Source: Intoshia linei (taxonomy: Eukaryota; Orthonectida; Rhopaluridae). Taken from it: a DNA stretch of 28,892 nt. The stretch is taken from assembly GCA_001642005.1 (NCBI GenBank), contig LWCA01000397.1, forward strand, positions 1-28,892. Direction: 5' to 3'. Under the pieces are notes generated by a model. The model did no database searches and had not been told where the DNA came from. It worked only from the letters and a program-made list of their open reading frames with translations. The translations under genes were made by a program, and so were the position numbers. Shown here piece by piece: positions 1-21,500 of this stretch (position 1 is its first letter; every line of letters starts with the position of its first letter).

Positions 1-414
1 GTTATTTAATTATATATCATTAATATAAAAATATCAAATTATTATAATTATATGACCAATACTGTATATTTCGTAAATAATGACGATAGAAAAAAGAAGT
101 TATATACATTAAAAATTTTAAAATATTTTTCATTCATGTTTAAAAAGCTGTATATCTATAAATGTAACATTGCATTAAAAGATTTGATATCACTTGGAGT
201 ATATAAGCCCCAAAGAAAATTCCATCTGAGAAATATTTTTTAATTTACCCCATTAGGGTTGGTGTATTTTAATTTTTTCCAAATAACTGATTACAATAAT
301 ATTAAATTCGAATTTGTTTGATACAAAAATATTTATCGGTTGATAATTTTTTGATTTAAAAATTTACATGGCACTTTTTCTGGAATTTTTAGAAAAAATT
401 TTTAAAGAAGCTGA

Positions 415-447
415 ATACTGTACTCAGTACAGTACAGTGTACAGTAT
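415..447. repeat. Inverted repeat built of GTAC words
   Basis: The arms ATACTGTAC (415-423) and GTACAGTAT (439-447) are perfect reverse complements. The spacer itself contains CAGTACAGTACAG, so several alternative foldings exist. It lies about 630 bp upstream of the PKC start codon. Its function is unknown; it may be the remnant of a small inverted-repeat element. Confidence 0.6.
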
Positions 448-488
448 CTGAAAAAATCTTATAAAAAAAATCAAAATACCTGATACCA

Positions 489-542
489 CCCACTTTAGTC
501 GTGGGCACTAGAGATTCCGTGAGCTATAAAATCACGAAATCT
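489..542. repeat. Two adjacent hairpins
   Basis: CCCAC (489-493) pairs with GTGGG (501-505). AGATTCCGTGA (512-522) pairs with TCACGAAATCT (532-542) with one mismatch and a 9-base loop. The pair is compact and somewhat GC-richer than its surroundings. I could not match it to a known ncRNA family. Confidence 0.5.
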
Positions 543-1073
543 ACTAATTTTTAATAACCACTATTAAATCGATTAACTGCTTTAGATTATATATCAAAGT
601 CAATCAAATAAAGGTACAATAATAATTTTATATAGTATAAATAGTAAGTAATAGTGTATAATGATTTATTATTATTAACATGTAAAATTATTATAAAGTC
701 TCATTAGTATATACAGGTATGAATGTAAATTTTAATTTCAAAATATGCAAATTGTAGTAACATATATGTACCTAGATTTTTGAAGTTGAAATATCATTAC
801 ATTACATTTTGCTTGTTAGAGGTAAAATTATGATAAACAAAAAATAGGCCAATCTTGCAGACAACTTAAGAATCGATAATTTGTTTTGAAACAACCATAA
901 TATGAATCTTTGTGCATAATCAAGAAATGTTAAATTAAATTAATTATTTCAACTAAATACTATCAAGCTTTAAAAAAGTTCAATCGTGTTATGTATTTTC
1001 ATGTGTCAGTCTATTTATTTTAATAATTTGTCAAATATTTTTTAAATATTTTTATATCCAACAATTTCGAACA

Positions 1074-11873
<10,800 letters not shown>

Positions 11874-11878
11874 TGTTA

Positions 11879-11884
11879 AATAAA
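11879..11884 (+). promoter_or_regulatory. Poly(A) signal of the PKC gene
   Basis: AATAAA begins six bases after the end of the stop codon (11871-11873), implying a very short 3' UTR. Confidence 0.55.
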
Positions 11885-12876
11885 TAATATACTCTAACTC
11901 ACAGGTTGGGACACTGCGGCCTTCTGAACAATTTTAATTTTAATTTTAATTATTTTTCATTTAAAATTATTTTATTTCTTACAAAATTATATATTATTTT
12001 TATAATATTAATTTTAGGTAATTTGGGATTTTTCAGAAAAATATTGATAAAAGCGGTTTTTTCTTTTGGGATTAGACAGAAGAATTTTTAATCTAAAACT
12101 TTGGTAAAATGGGATTTTTTTCTCTTAAGGGTTTGTAAAATTTTGGTTTTTTCTCATATAATTTTACTAAATTTAATAAACTATGCTAAAAATTTATCAT
12201 TCAGCCCAATCATCTAAAATTTTCGTATTCACCCCCTAATATAATTATTCATCCCTTGGAGTGAGCAGTGACCCCCATACGAAGCATTGTTATATTTGAT
12301 TAAATTATATTTAGAAAAGTGTAGCCTTAAATTTTTTTGGGACCTTAGTGCTGCCTTCGAACAGTAAATGTTTCTCCACTTCTGCTCTAACTTAAGTTAT
12401 AATATTTGATAAATACTGCATTTTTTATTATTACAGTACTCAAAGGCTTTTCAAAAATTTTGATAATTGTGTTCATAAATGGTGTGCTCCAATAATAAAC
12501 CAAAGATTATAAAAACTATGGAGATTTTAAACTTCTCAAACCTTGACGACACAAGCACCCAGGTTGATCAGCGCTGACTTAGGTTGAATGAAATATTAAT
12601 GGCTAAATTTAACATTTTCATTGAATATAAGCTGAGTCTATTCTATTTATACAGTTGTATCTGTTAAAATTGTAAAGTTACTAAAATAAATTGTAATTAT
12701 TTAAATTTTAGCTAATATTTAAAGATTAAGTATGGATTTGAGAAAACAAACATTCTGAGTATTGAGTTGTAAAAATTTTTCAAACGCATATTAAATCATG
12801 ATGTAATTTTTCCAATTCCAATATTTGAATATAAATTACTACGACTACGAATATTTGATGGGTGTTAAATTTGAAA
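11885..12876. other. Intergenic region between PKC and USP genes
   Basis: No exon was recognised. GGTTGGGACACTG (11905-11917) looks like a decayed hAT-type terminus. 11990-12290 resembles a reversed, degraded copy of the hAT-type family (AAGGGTTTGTAAAATTTTGG and nearby words). The last ~500 bp must contain the 5' UTR and promoter of the USP gene; no specific element could be singled out. Confidence 0.5.
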
Positions 12877-15800
12877 ATGATTGAAACAGGAGAAGAAAAT
12901 TTATTAAGTATTGATGATATCGAAAGTAATCCTATAGAAAACGAAAAGGATGACATAAAAAGAATAATAAATACTACAAAATTGCAGACTGGTGCTAAAT
13001 GGTAATGTATTTTAAATTACGTTCACTATCAATTTTTTGATATACAATTTCCACAGGTATATAATTTACAAACAATGGTTAGATGCTTGGAAGGGACATG
13101 TGAATTATTGTGAAAATTGTGAAGAAATTGAAGATATTGATATGCCCTCTCCCATTTGTAACTCAAATTTGTTAAATGAAGGTAAAAACTAAAAATTTTT
13201 AAAATATATTTTTAGACAAGACACTTAAACAAGATATTGGAGAAACGATAGAATTTGAATTTATCCCGGCAAAGGCATGGAATTTTTTTTTAGAAAAATA
13301 TGGTCTTGATTGTGTCGATAAAGTAACATTGATATTTTTAATGCATGTAGTTATTTTTCCCAGTTATGGTTAAAACCCTCAAGTATTTTTTACCAACTTA
13401 CATACCTTAGGTATTTAGTGGTTTTATAAATGTAATAATTGTTTTCAGACTTTTACCAACTAAAATTTAAATTATTCCAAAAATTGAAAACATTTTTGAA
13501 TTCAAACCTTTTATACGTTGAAAAATAATACCCTCAAAACCCTCTTAATGTTGGTTATAGAAATGGCTGGGAAAACTAACCTTCTCAATTGAAATCTATA
13601 TTATTATTAATGTTTTTATATTACATTTAGAATATATTTGAAAGACGTGTAGTTTGGTACAAAGATACAGATGAAACACTTATTGAAATGAGTAAATTAA
13701 ATTTAAAAATTTTGATATTCAATTCTCAGCTTTTTCCAAAAATTGACGCCAAAATGATTGAAATTGATGGCAAAAAACATTTCGAAATAGAAATGTCTTT
13801 ATTCCCGAGTTGTACTGTTAATCATTTTAAAAGTTTGATTGAATCACGTGTACCTTCCTGTAATCAAAAGAAACTTGAACTAAAATGTGAAAATTTAAAT
13901 CATACTATGAAAAAATTCAATATATTTAAATCTGAAAATGTCCATGACCAAATGCATAAATATATGTACCTTTCAAACGCTGTAGCAAATCTTTTTTTAT
14001 TTTTAATTATATTTAGGAGTTGGAATTGGATATTTTTAAAGAATCTGAGGATATAGTTTTTAAAGAATTTGATAAAAAGTTTTTTTACTACAATATATTA
14101 GATTTATTTATTTTTAGTTACACACAATGTATAAATGGTAAATGTGGTTTATCGAATATTGGCAACACATGCTATATGAATGCTGCATTGCAGGTACATT
14201 TTTTTTATTTTAAAATAAAATTTAATATCAATTTTTCAATTTCTGAGAAATTTTGAAAAAAAAATCTGAAAATCTGGCTCATAAAAATATTATTTCTTTA
14301 AAAAAATGTTACAAGTAGATTTTATGTCATCAAATTGTTAGCAAATTTTAGTTCAGCCCGCCAATACCCGCCCATCAATATTATCAATTGTGTTATACGT
14401 TATTACCCGGTCTAAACGAACTCCGGTTCACTTCATAAGAGATGACTCTCATTGGATCTCCAAAATATTTACTTAAGTTATGTCTAAGGAATGTTGGATT
14501 AATAGGCCTTAATTCTAAATATCAATTTAATTTGATTTTTCAAGTTTTATAGTTATTTTTTGAATTTTTTATTTTAAAAAGTTTATTTTAAATATCATTA
14601 AAACCACTTTTAACGTATATTGAATCACTACATTTTCATTTATAGTGTGTTAGCAAAATCAAACCTTTAGTTAATTACTTTACAAAAGAGAATTGGAGAA
14701 GACATTTAAATTTCTCTGCCAAAGATGGCACTAGAACAGAGTTGGCTCATGCTTTTGGAGAGTTTATTAATGCATTTTGGGTAGATAGTAATGCAGTATT
14801 TACACCATCCAAAATAAAGGTAATATTTTACTTATATAAAATTGAATGTCTGTGTGTGTGTTACCGTATATTTAGAAAATTGACAGTCAAACCCAGGGTT
14901 TGTTTATATCTATTTTTCAGTTTCAGAATTTGAGTCTTTCATAGTCAAAAACCCAATTTGCACCGTTTAAAAATAAAATCATCCCAAACTATTTTGGGTA
15001 ACTAATATTTTTTAAATACATACTTAAATATGTTGAATTTAATAAAACTATAAAAATTTCAATTATAAAATTATCTTTAAAAAAAAGGGTAAATTTACCC
15101 TAAGCATAGGTTTTTTAAGTACCGTATATTTTATATACCGTATAGTATATTTTTTTTAAATTAAGTTTTATTAATTAACAAATACAGAAATAATTACATA
15201 GAGACAAGATTTGAAATCCACCATAAAGAATAATCAATGATTATTAATCATACCGCATGGTATACATTTTTTCAACTTTAACTGACAACTTGGTTGATAA
15301 TTATTAACCAATATTTTTCAAATGTTTGGATTAAAATTAAAAATGAGAAAGTAAATATTCATCCAACAATTTAAAAAAAAGTGCATAGAACGTTTACACA
15401 TTTCCAATAAAGGGATATAGGTGGAAATCTCATAAATTGATTTGTTCGGTTTTTTTATTGCTATGCAATTTTTCTTATTGAATTTATTTTTTGGTAAAAT
15501 TAAAAACATTCGCCCTCAGAAGAGGTAGATGCTGTTTGTACGTAGTACATAACAGTCAACTAGTTTTAAATAAAGTAATATACATATGAGAGTTGTGCAA
15601 CACGGTTTGAAATACGAGCTGTAAAAATTACATACACATAAACATATTTAATGTATATGTTCTTATACACGGTTAAGAAATGAACCTACCACATAATATC
15701 TTCTATTTTATTTTTACAGAAAATTGTTTCAAAATTCGATATCACCTTTAGAGGATTTGGTCAAAATGATTCTCAAGAATTTTTACTTTCTCTTCTTTCC

Positions 15801-18498
15801 TTTTTACATGAAGATTTAAACAAAGCTCAAAAAACACCTTATGATGATATCGATAATGATTTGGATGAAGAGGTATTTATATACTATCTTTTGATATACA
15901 GTCACATTGGTTTCATGTTAATTGAATTTTAAAATAGCTATTAATTTGATTAACAAATTAGTTACCACTATGTGCAGTATCTAGTACCTAGTGTATGTAC
16001 CTAGTGCAGTTTTTCCCAACCTTTTTTGAAGAATCAAAAACTTTTACCTGAGCTTTGAAAAAAATGAAAATAATCATCCCATTTATTTTTTTGTTCATCT
16101 ATATCATAAATCAAAATTACATAAAGGGGGTGCGATATCGCCCGTTGGGAATCACTGTTTTAATGTATTTTGATTCATTAATTAAATTATAGGAAATTGC
16201 AAGACTTTCATATGAAAATTATAAAGAACGCAATGATTCTATTATTACAGATTTATTTTACGGTCAATTACGTACACAAGTGACTTGTAACGTTTGTGGA
16301 TGGAAATCTATTACATTTGATATGTTTTCTTCTCTATCTGTTCCAATTCCAAACTACAAAACCATAACTGCCATGTACAGTTCTTTTAAAGCAATTGAAT
16401 CAAAAAGGGTTTGATAGTTTTTTAAAATGTTATTTTCTTTTTTAGATTACACTAAATATAAATAGTGATGATTATGTTTATAATATAAAGGAAAAGGTGG
16501 CTGTACAAATGAAAACAAAACCAGAAAATGTATATTTATTCATTTTAATAATTAATAAATCTTTATTTAGTTGGAAATTTACAATAAAACACCTAGAATA
16601 AAAATGTATGGAAATTGTGATAAAATCAATTTTGAGAATCCGGTTGGAATATGCATTTACATGTATTTTCCTCGTCTAATTTTTATTTATGCAGTTTATA
16701 GATATGAAAAAAAAAGTGATTATTCTACAATTATCCTCAAAGTTTTATATAATGATGAGTAATAATAATGTATAGGAAATAACTGAAGCTCAACTTTAGA
16801 AATGAAAATGAATCTTTTCTAGTTCCAGAGTGTATATTTTCGATTGAAAAGGGAATATACACTGTTGATTCCATCTTTGAGAGTATTTTGTCTTCTGTGT
16901 AATAATTTGCTATAAAAAATATGAATTTTATGAAATATAATATATTTTTTTTTAAAGTATTTAATAATGTTCAAATATATCAAATAGTTTATAACCACGA
17001 TTTCAAAATATTTATTTTAATTGGACCCCAAAGGAAACATTAATATAAAACATTTATGACAAATTAAAAGTTTTTTTTCATAAGATTTGGTAAAATCGTG
17101 GTTTTCAAAAAAATATTGGAAAAACTGGATTTTTTTAAAAATTGATTTTTCTATGAAAGTTTGAAATTGTATTAATGGTGGGATATTTTAAATAATAATG
17201 TAGCGGTCGTCCAGGCTTTGTGATAAATTTCATGCATCCGGCAACTCTGTAATAAATATTAAAGTAAACAAAAGTTTAATAAATTTTTTTATATTTTATT
17301 TGAATCTCATGGACCCCAGGCTTTAGTTTTGGAGTACCAAGGGGTGCAGGGACCCCAATCGGGAACCACTGATTTAATATCTTTAGATTTTTTCTCTGTA
17401 AATTTGTAATAAATAACATAAATGATGATAAAGATGATAATGACACATCTTTAAATAAAAAATTATTTATAAAGATGAAAAATATTTGAATTTTTAAGTT
17501 TTAAATTGCTTCTATTTCATTATAATTGATAATTATCATTTTTAGATCAATTGTTAAACGCTTTTTCGATTTAAATGGTACTTTAGTATGGAAAAAAATA
17601 ATTAATTTAAGATACTCAAAAACCTATATATAATAATAAAATTTGCCGCCTTTCGTTTTCGGAACCACCAAATACCGAGCTGGATGAATCAAGAAATTAT
17701 ATTGAATGTATATTTAAAACATTTGATAATTATATCATTTTTAGCTAATTACGTATTACTAAATTTATATTGCAATGAAACTTTTGTTGCATTGTACAAA
17801 GAATTGGATATCGATTTAGATTTGGATTCCGAAAAGGAGGTTTTATCAGCAAATTAAAAAAGTTTACATTTTAGTTATTTAAAAATTCAAAATGCCATAA
17901 AGATTTAAACATTGATGATTGCTTTAAATTGTATAATCAAACCCAGTGCCTACAAGGAAAAAATGCTTGGTATTTTAAAATTTAACTATATTCAAATGAC
18001 CTTACAGGAAGTGTGAACGGTGCAAAAAATCTGTAGATGCATTTATAAATTATTCTATAAAAAAACTACCAAAAATATTAATTATACAACTGAAACGTTT
18101 CAGAATGACTCGACATTATCGACGTAAAATTGATACAAAAATAAATTTTCCATTACGGTAATGAATGAGTAATTTTAACTGACTGCGTTTGATTCTATTT
18201 AGTAATTTAAACATGACTCCATACATGAACAACAAAATTGATGCACCAAAGTATAATTTAATTTCGATTGTCAACCATATGGGTGGGTTAACTTCGGGGC
18301 ACTGTAAGTACATTTTATATATTTACAATTAAATTAGATACGGCCTACGCAAAAATCGATAAAAATTGGTTTTACTTTAACGATAGTTCCGTGAGTGAAT
18401 GTTCCGAATCAAACATTCGTGTAATGTTTGTTTATATTTGTATTTTATTTATTTAGAAATCAATGGCATATGTTTTTATTTACGAAAGGGTAGATTAG
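12877..18498 (+). CDS. DUSP-UBL-USP ubiquitin carboxyl-terminal hydrolase (USP4/15-like), complete, 19 exons, 775 aa
   Basis: Cysteine protease that removes ubiquitin from proteins. Exons: 12877-13001, 13057-13181, 13216-13322, 13631-13981, 14017-14193, 14646-14819, 15720-15872, 16193-16408, 16446-16529, 16571-16642, 16695-16741, 16800-16898, 17546-17577, 17745-17839, 17875-17969, 18008-18157, 18203-18303, 18338-18420, 18457-18498. Phases agree; total 2328 nt. N-terminal DUSP domain (about 35-130; AKWYIIYKQWLDAW), a UBL-like segment (about 135-245), then the catalytic domain: Cys box GLSNIGNTCYMN with Cys288, QND/QEF block (about 367-377), zinc pairs CNVC (436/439) and CERC (653/656), His box LTSGHY with His734, FNDSS Asn749. 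A second, short UBL-like insert separates the zinc halves (about 477-576). Joints of exons 10-13 are weaker than the rest. Compared with vertebrate USP15 (over 900 aa) the linker inside the catalytic domain is strongly shortened. Confidence 0.9.
13323..13630. other. USP intron 3 (308 nt)
   Basis: AT-rich intron between the DUSP exon and the long UBL exon. I see no coding remnant or terminal repeat in it. Confidence 0.7.
14079..14117 (+). other. Possible 39-nt in-frame intron inside USP exon 5
   Basis: The segment starts GTTTTT and ends TTATTTTTAG, is 39 nt (13 codons) long and contains no stop, so both spliced and unspliced forms stay in frame. The encoded stretch (VFYYNILDLFIFS-like, hydrophobic) lies just before the Cys box and has no counterpart in the family. 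Its size equals other micro-introns here. Removing it gives a 762-aa protein. Confidence 0.5.
14194..14645. other. USP intron 5 (452 nt)
   Basis: Intron interrupting the sequence immediately after the catalytic Cys box. No repeat end or coding remnant recognised. Confidence 0.65.
14826..15570 (+). repeat. R1 copy filling most of USP intron 6
   Basis: The 5' landmark TGTCTGTGTGTGTGTTACCG begins near 14848, preceded by CTTATATAAAATTGAA, and is almost identical to the copy at 23050. Later landmarks are ACCAATATTTTTCAAATG (about 15308), GGTGGAAATCTCATAAATT (about 15421) and the 3' end with CTGTTTGTACGTAGTACATA (about 15532). Intron 6 spans 14820-15719. Small open frames in it on both strands are part of the repeat. 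Confidence 0.7.
15873..16192. other. USP intron 7 (320 nt), half of it a short hAT-type element
   Basis: The left part has two copies of GTACCTAGTG in close succession (about 15983-16006). The right part is the 151-bp element at 16007-16157. Confidence 0.6.
16007..16157. mobile_element. Short hAT-type MITE in USP intron 7
   Basis: The left end CAGTTTTTCCCAACC and the right end GTTGGGAATCACTG are inverted with mismatches and match the hAT terminal pattern CAGTGNTTCCCAAC. The interior (151 bp in total) is non-coding. No 8-bp duplication is visible at the edges. Confidence 0.55.
16899..17545. other. USP intron 12 (647 nt)
   Basis: Carries a reversed hAT-type repeat copy over most of its middle. 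The remaining 17372-17545 shows only AT-rich sequence ending in a good acceptor (ATTATCATTTTTAG). Confidence 0.6.
16990..17371 (-). mobile_element. hAT-type non-autonomous repeat, copy B (reversed)
   Basis: The element reads leftward from CAGTGGTTCCCGATTGGGGT (reverse complement of 17352-17371). GCGGTCGTCCAGG (about 17202) and TTAATGGTGGGAT (about 17173) are reverse complements of the family landmarks, and GGACCCCAAAGGAAAC (about 17022) lies near its other end. It is the most complete copy of the family in the window. Confidence 0.7.
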
Positions 18499-18501
18499 CA
18501 T

Positions 18502-18515
18502 TTTAATTAAATAAA
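18502..18515. promoter_or_regulatory. Overlapping poly(A) signals of the convergent USP and PHACTR genes
   Basis: On the plus strand AATAAA (18510-18515) follows the USP stop (18496-18498) by 11 bases. On the minus strand ATTAAA (complement of 18502-18507) is the only signal-like hexamer I see between the two stops; the next minus-strand AATAAA (complement of 18475-18480) lies inside the last USP exon. Either way the two 3' UTRs very probably overlap. Confidence 0.5.
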
Positions 18516-18573
18516 AGTTGAACAAAATGTACAAGTTAAAATTATGGTCTGTGGTATCTAAACTTGAATTAAA

Positions 18574-21500
18574 TTATTTTTCAAACTTCAACCTCGTCAT
18601 ATATTTACTATTCTCGTGTACATCCATTTCTGTTGACTTGTACTCGTTGAGTTCGCGTCTTATCACAGCCTAAATTGGTGTATATATAGAGAAACAAACA
18701 TTTAACCTTATCGTCGGATGTAAGTCGGGTCCATGGCTTGTCGGCGGTTCTATCGTAATTATCAATTGAGGTGACTTCAATATATTCGTTAAATTTTATA
18801 ATTCGTCTAGTTTTAAGTTCAATTACGGATGGACGATGACTAAGCTAAAAAATATTTAAACGAGGAGGGCATACGTACTTTTCTAGTTAGCACACGTTTC
18901 ATAATTTCACGAGATTTTGTTTTATTTTCATCTTGTATAATGTTCTTTTCTGCTAATTCAAATTGAGTGGGTCTAATACTCAATTTTCTAATTTAAAGTT
19001 ATATATTGTAATAAATGTAAACCTTTCCAATTTTATACCGACAGAAATAAATTGTTCACTGGAAATACTCACTCTATGGTCTAAGCTTCTGGCTATTGCT
19101 AGAGATCTTAAGGCAATGCTTGTTTTTTGTATAATTGGTGATTGAGAATTTGAATTTACGATTTGTTTTTGGTGGTTGTTTCTAATACTAATTAAGCAAT
19201 TACAAAAAATAAAATATACATTTTCGTCTTGACCACACAAATTTAACATTTTTAAATACCAATTAACACAAATTTGTGTCGTTTGACGTATAAGTTAATA
19301 TACATGGTTCCTTGTAATATTTCACTTAATTTTTAAGGTTACAACGAGCAAAAAATAATGTTCATAATAATTGTATATTATTTTAGATAGACAGATCGAC
19401 CTAGCCACAGAAATGCAGTGTAGTGCAATATTTCCAAAAATCCGACCGTTTCATAAAAACATCTATTTTAAGTATTTCAAAAATTCTTGAACTTAATCCG
19501 TCAGAGGAAAAAAGCGGCTTAGTCATCTTATTTATGCGTAAATTAAAATCATGTTTATTTTTATAGGGTAATTTTTCATATTTATTACATATTGGGAATT
19601 TAACCCAAAGCCTAGACAACTGCTACATCATTATTTCAAAAATCACACTTTCATTCTACCATTAATAAAATTTAATGAAAAATACCATTTCAAACCCTCA
19701 GGAAAAAATCAAATTTTAGCGATATTTTTTTGATCAACACGATTTACCAAATCGTATGAGAAATTAATTTTTCCATAAATCTTTTATATTTGATGTCTCC
19801 TTTGGGGTCAAAAATAAATATTTTGAAATGGGGTCCGTACACTATTTGAATCGGGAATCACTGTTATAATCGTATAAAAATTAACATTACTACTAAAAAA
19901 ATTTATGGATGCTATTAATCACTTTTTTAGTTATGAATTAATTGAAATAAATCAAATGGTGGGCCTAGCTCATCAAATAAATCATCCTCCCCTGGGAGTC
20001 ACTTGGCTCACCATTGAAAACCACTGCTTTATACAATGAACATTGTTCATTTAATTCAAAATTTTGCTCAAAAATGTTTCTCGTTTTCTCTTAATATACA
20101 AAAATTTAGCTTTCGTTCAATTGAATTTTTTTATCTAAAAAACTGAAAATAAATTTTTTATTAACCGTAACATTTTTATTCGTTATCTTTAAAATTCGTA
20201 ACAATCCATACACCCAGAGCCAAACCTACCAAACTCGAAGTCACCCCGAAAATGAAAAATAAACTTTAATAAAGTAAAAAATTTTTCTCAAATGAAAAGT
20301 AGTGTCATGCGACCCTAGCCACCTCTATAATACTTTTGAGCCCAATACTTTTTTTTTAAATGAATTTGGTTCCCATCTCTGTTCTTTGTAAAAATTAAAA
20401 AAAAACGTTAAATGTAACGTTATACTCATGAGCTTGATAATAATATGAGATATTTTGTAAATTATCATTCTATAGTAATTACAATAATGATTAATTGTTT
20501 ATTCAAAGCGTATAGTAATTCAACCGATCCCAGAATTATTTTTAATGACACACATTTATCTTAAACCCTCAAAAATCATAAAATAAATAAAAATAAAGAC
20601 TGTAAATCAAGCACATTTTATAAGAAACAGAAATTTTAATTAGACAAAAACTAAAGTGAAATAATTAAAAAATGTCAATACACGTATTTGTATTCAAATT
20701 TAGATTAATTAAATCAATCTTAATACTTATTTATCTGTGATAATAGTTTCACTATTTTTAAATGGTACATCACGATGTAATTAAATCGACGCTATTAATG
20801 AAAATCCATTTTACTCTCACATACCTCCTTATGAAATTTTATATGCATTTTGACCGTCGCTTTTCAAAAATTATTTCAATAAAATTAAGGTACACTTTTT
20901 TCATAATTGGGAACCATCATACAAAATAAATATAAAGTTTTAATTTTCAAATTTTTTGTTCATAACAATTTCATAATTATTATAATGATCAGTATAGTTC
21001 CCAAAAAGATTTGAAAAATAAAAATACATTACAAAAATGATAAATTAAATTTTGAATTCGTAACGTGTACCAAGAAATCAAAAGAAACTAAATTATATTA
21101 AGAATAACGTTAGTTAGCTTTTTATTAAACATGCTTTGAATGTAACTCCAAAATTAGTGAATACATTCAAAAGATTTGAATCTATTTACATATTGATTTT
21201 GTTGACTCTGATAAAAATAACAAAGTTTACAATCACATCATGAGTTAATCTAAAATTAAAAATAAACTAATTAACAAAATGTAAGTACGTAAATAAATTA
21301 ATAGTTTCAATTGAATACTAATAAAACTCATCTGTAAAGACTGACAGATAAAGATATCCATAATTAAAAATTGCAAAGTGTATTGATTTTTTCATAAGGT
21401 GAAAACACATAAAAATAATTTTAAATGCAAGACTTGAAAAAATAGTGATCTTAATCATATTGATATGCTAAACAAATTAATTTACTCGTGAATTTGACTT

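Larger units (their letters stand above)
1..1073. other. Upstream non-coding region before the PKC gene
   Basis: No exon with recognisable homology was found on either strand. A 63-codon open frame at 52-243 (+) has no recognisable domain and biased AT-rich composition, so it is not called. The region holds a GTAC-rich inverted repeat near 415-447 and two adjacent hairpins at 489-542. It must contain the 5' UTR and promoter of the PKC gene that starts at 1074, but no clear TATA box or initiator could be distinguished in such AT-rich sequence. Confidence 0.6.
19182..21485. other. PHACTR intron 3 (2304 nt)
   Basis: Holds hAT-type copy C (19590-19863), a second hAT-like right end (GAAAACCACTG, ending 20026) and the reversed R2 copy (about 20205-20335). 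From 20340 to 21485 I see only AT-rich sequence. A 72-codon frame on the minus strand (19401-19619) shows no recognisable domain. The alternative reading is that 19182-21481 is intergenic. Confidence 0.55.

Noticed and set aside
52-243. 63-codon open frame at the left edge (+)
   Set aside because: No recognisable domain, no splice-linked partner, Lys/Tyr/Phe-rich composition expected from random AT-rich sequence.
489-542. Hammerhead ribozyme candidate
   Set aside because: A hairpin followed by GAAA is present, but the CUGAUGA core is not (CUAGAGA instead), and no proper third stem with a cleavage triplet could be drawn.
15318-15509. 63-codon open frame (-)
   Set aside because: Lies in the R1 copy of USP intron 6; no homology and not kept in other R1 copies.
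19040-19075. GTGAGT donor (complement near 19066-19071) as the end of PHACTR exon 4
   Set aside because: A textbook donor, but it gives phase 0, while every acceptor before the RPEL exon needs phase 2. The GTTTAC donor at 19022 gives phase 2 and restores ERKLSIRPTQFEL.
19401-19619. 72-codon open frame (-) upstream of PHACTR exon 4
   Set aside because: Considered as a PHACTR N-terminal exon, but it shows no RPEL or basic patch of the family and is bordered by a hAT-type repeat. Weak case; transcript data could revive it.
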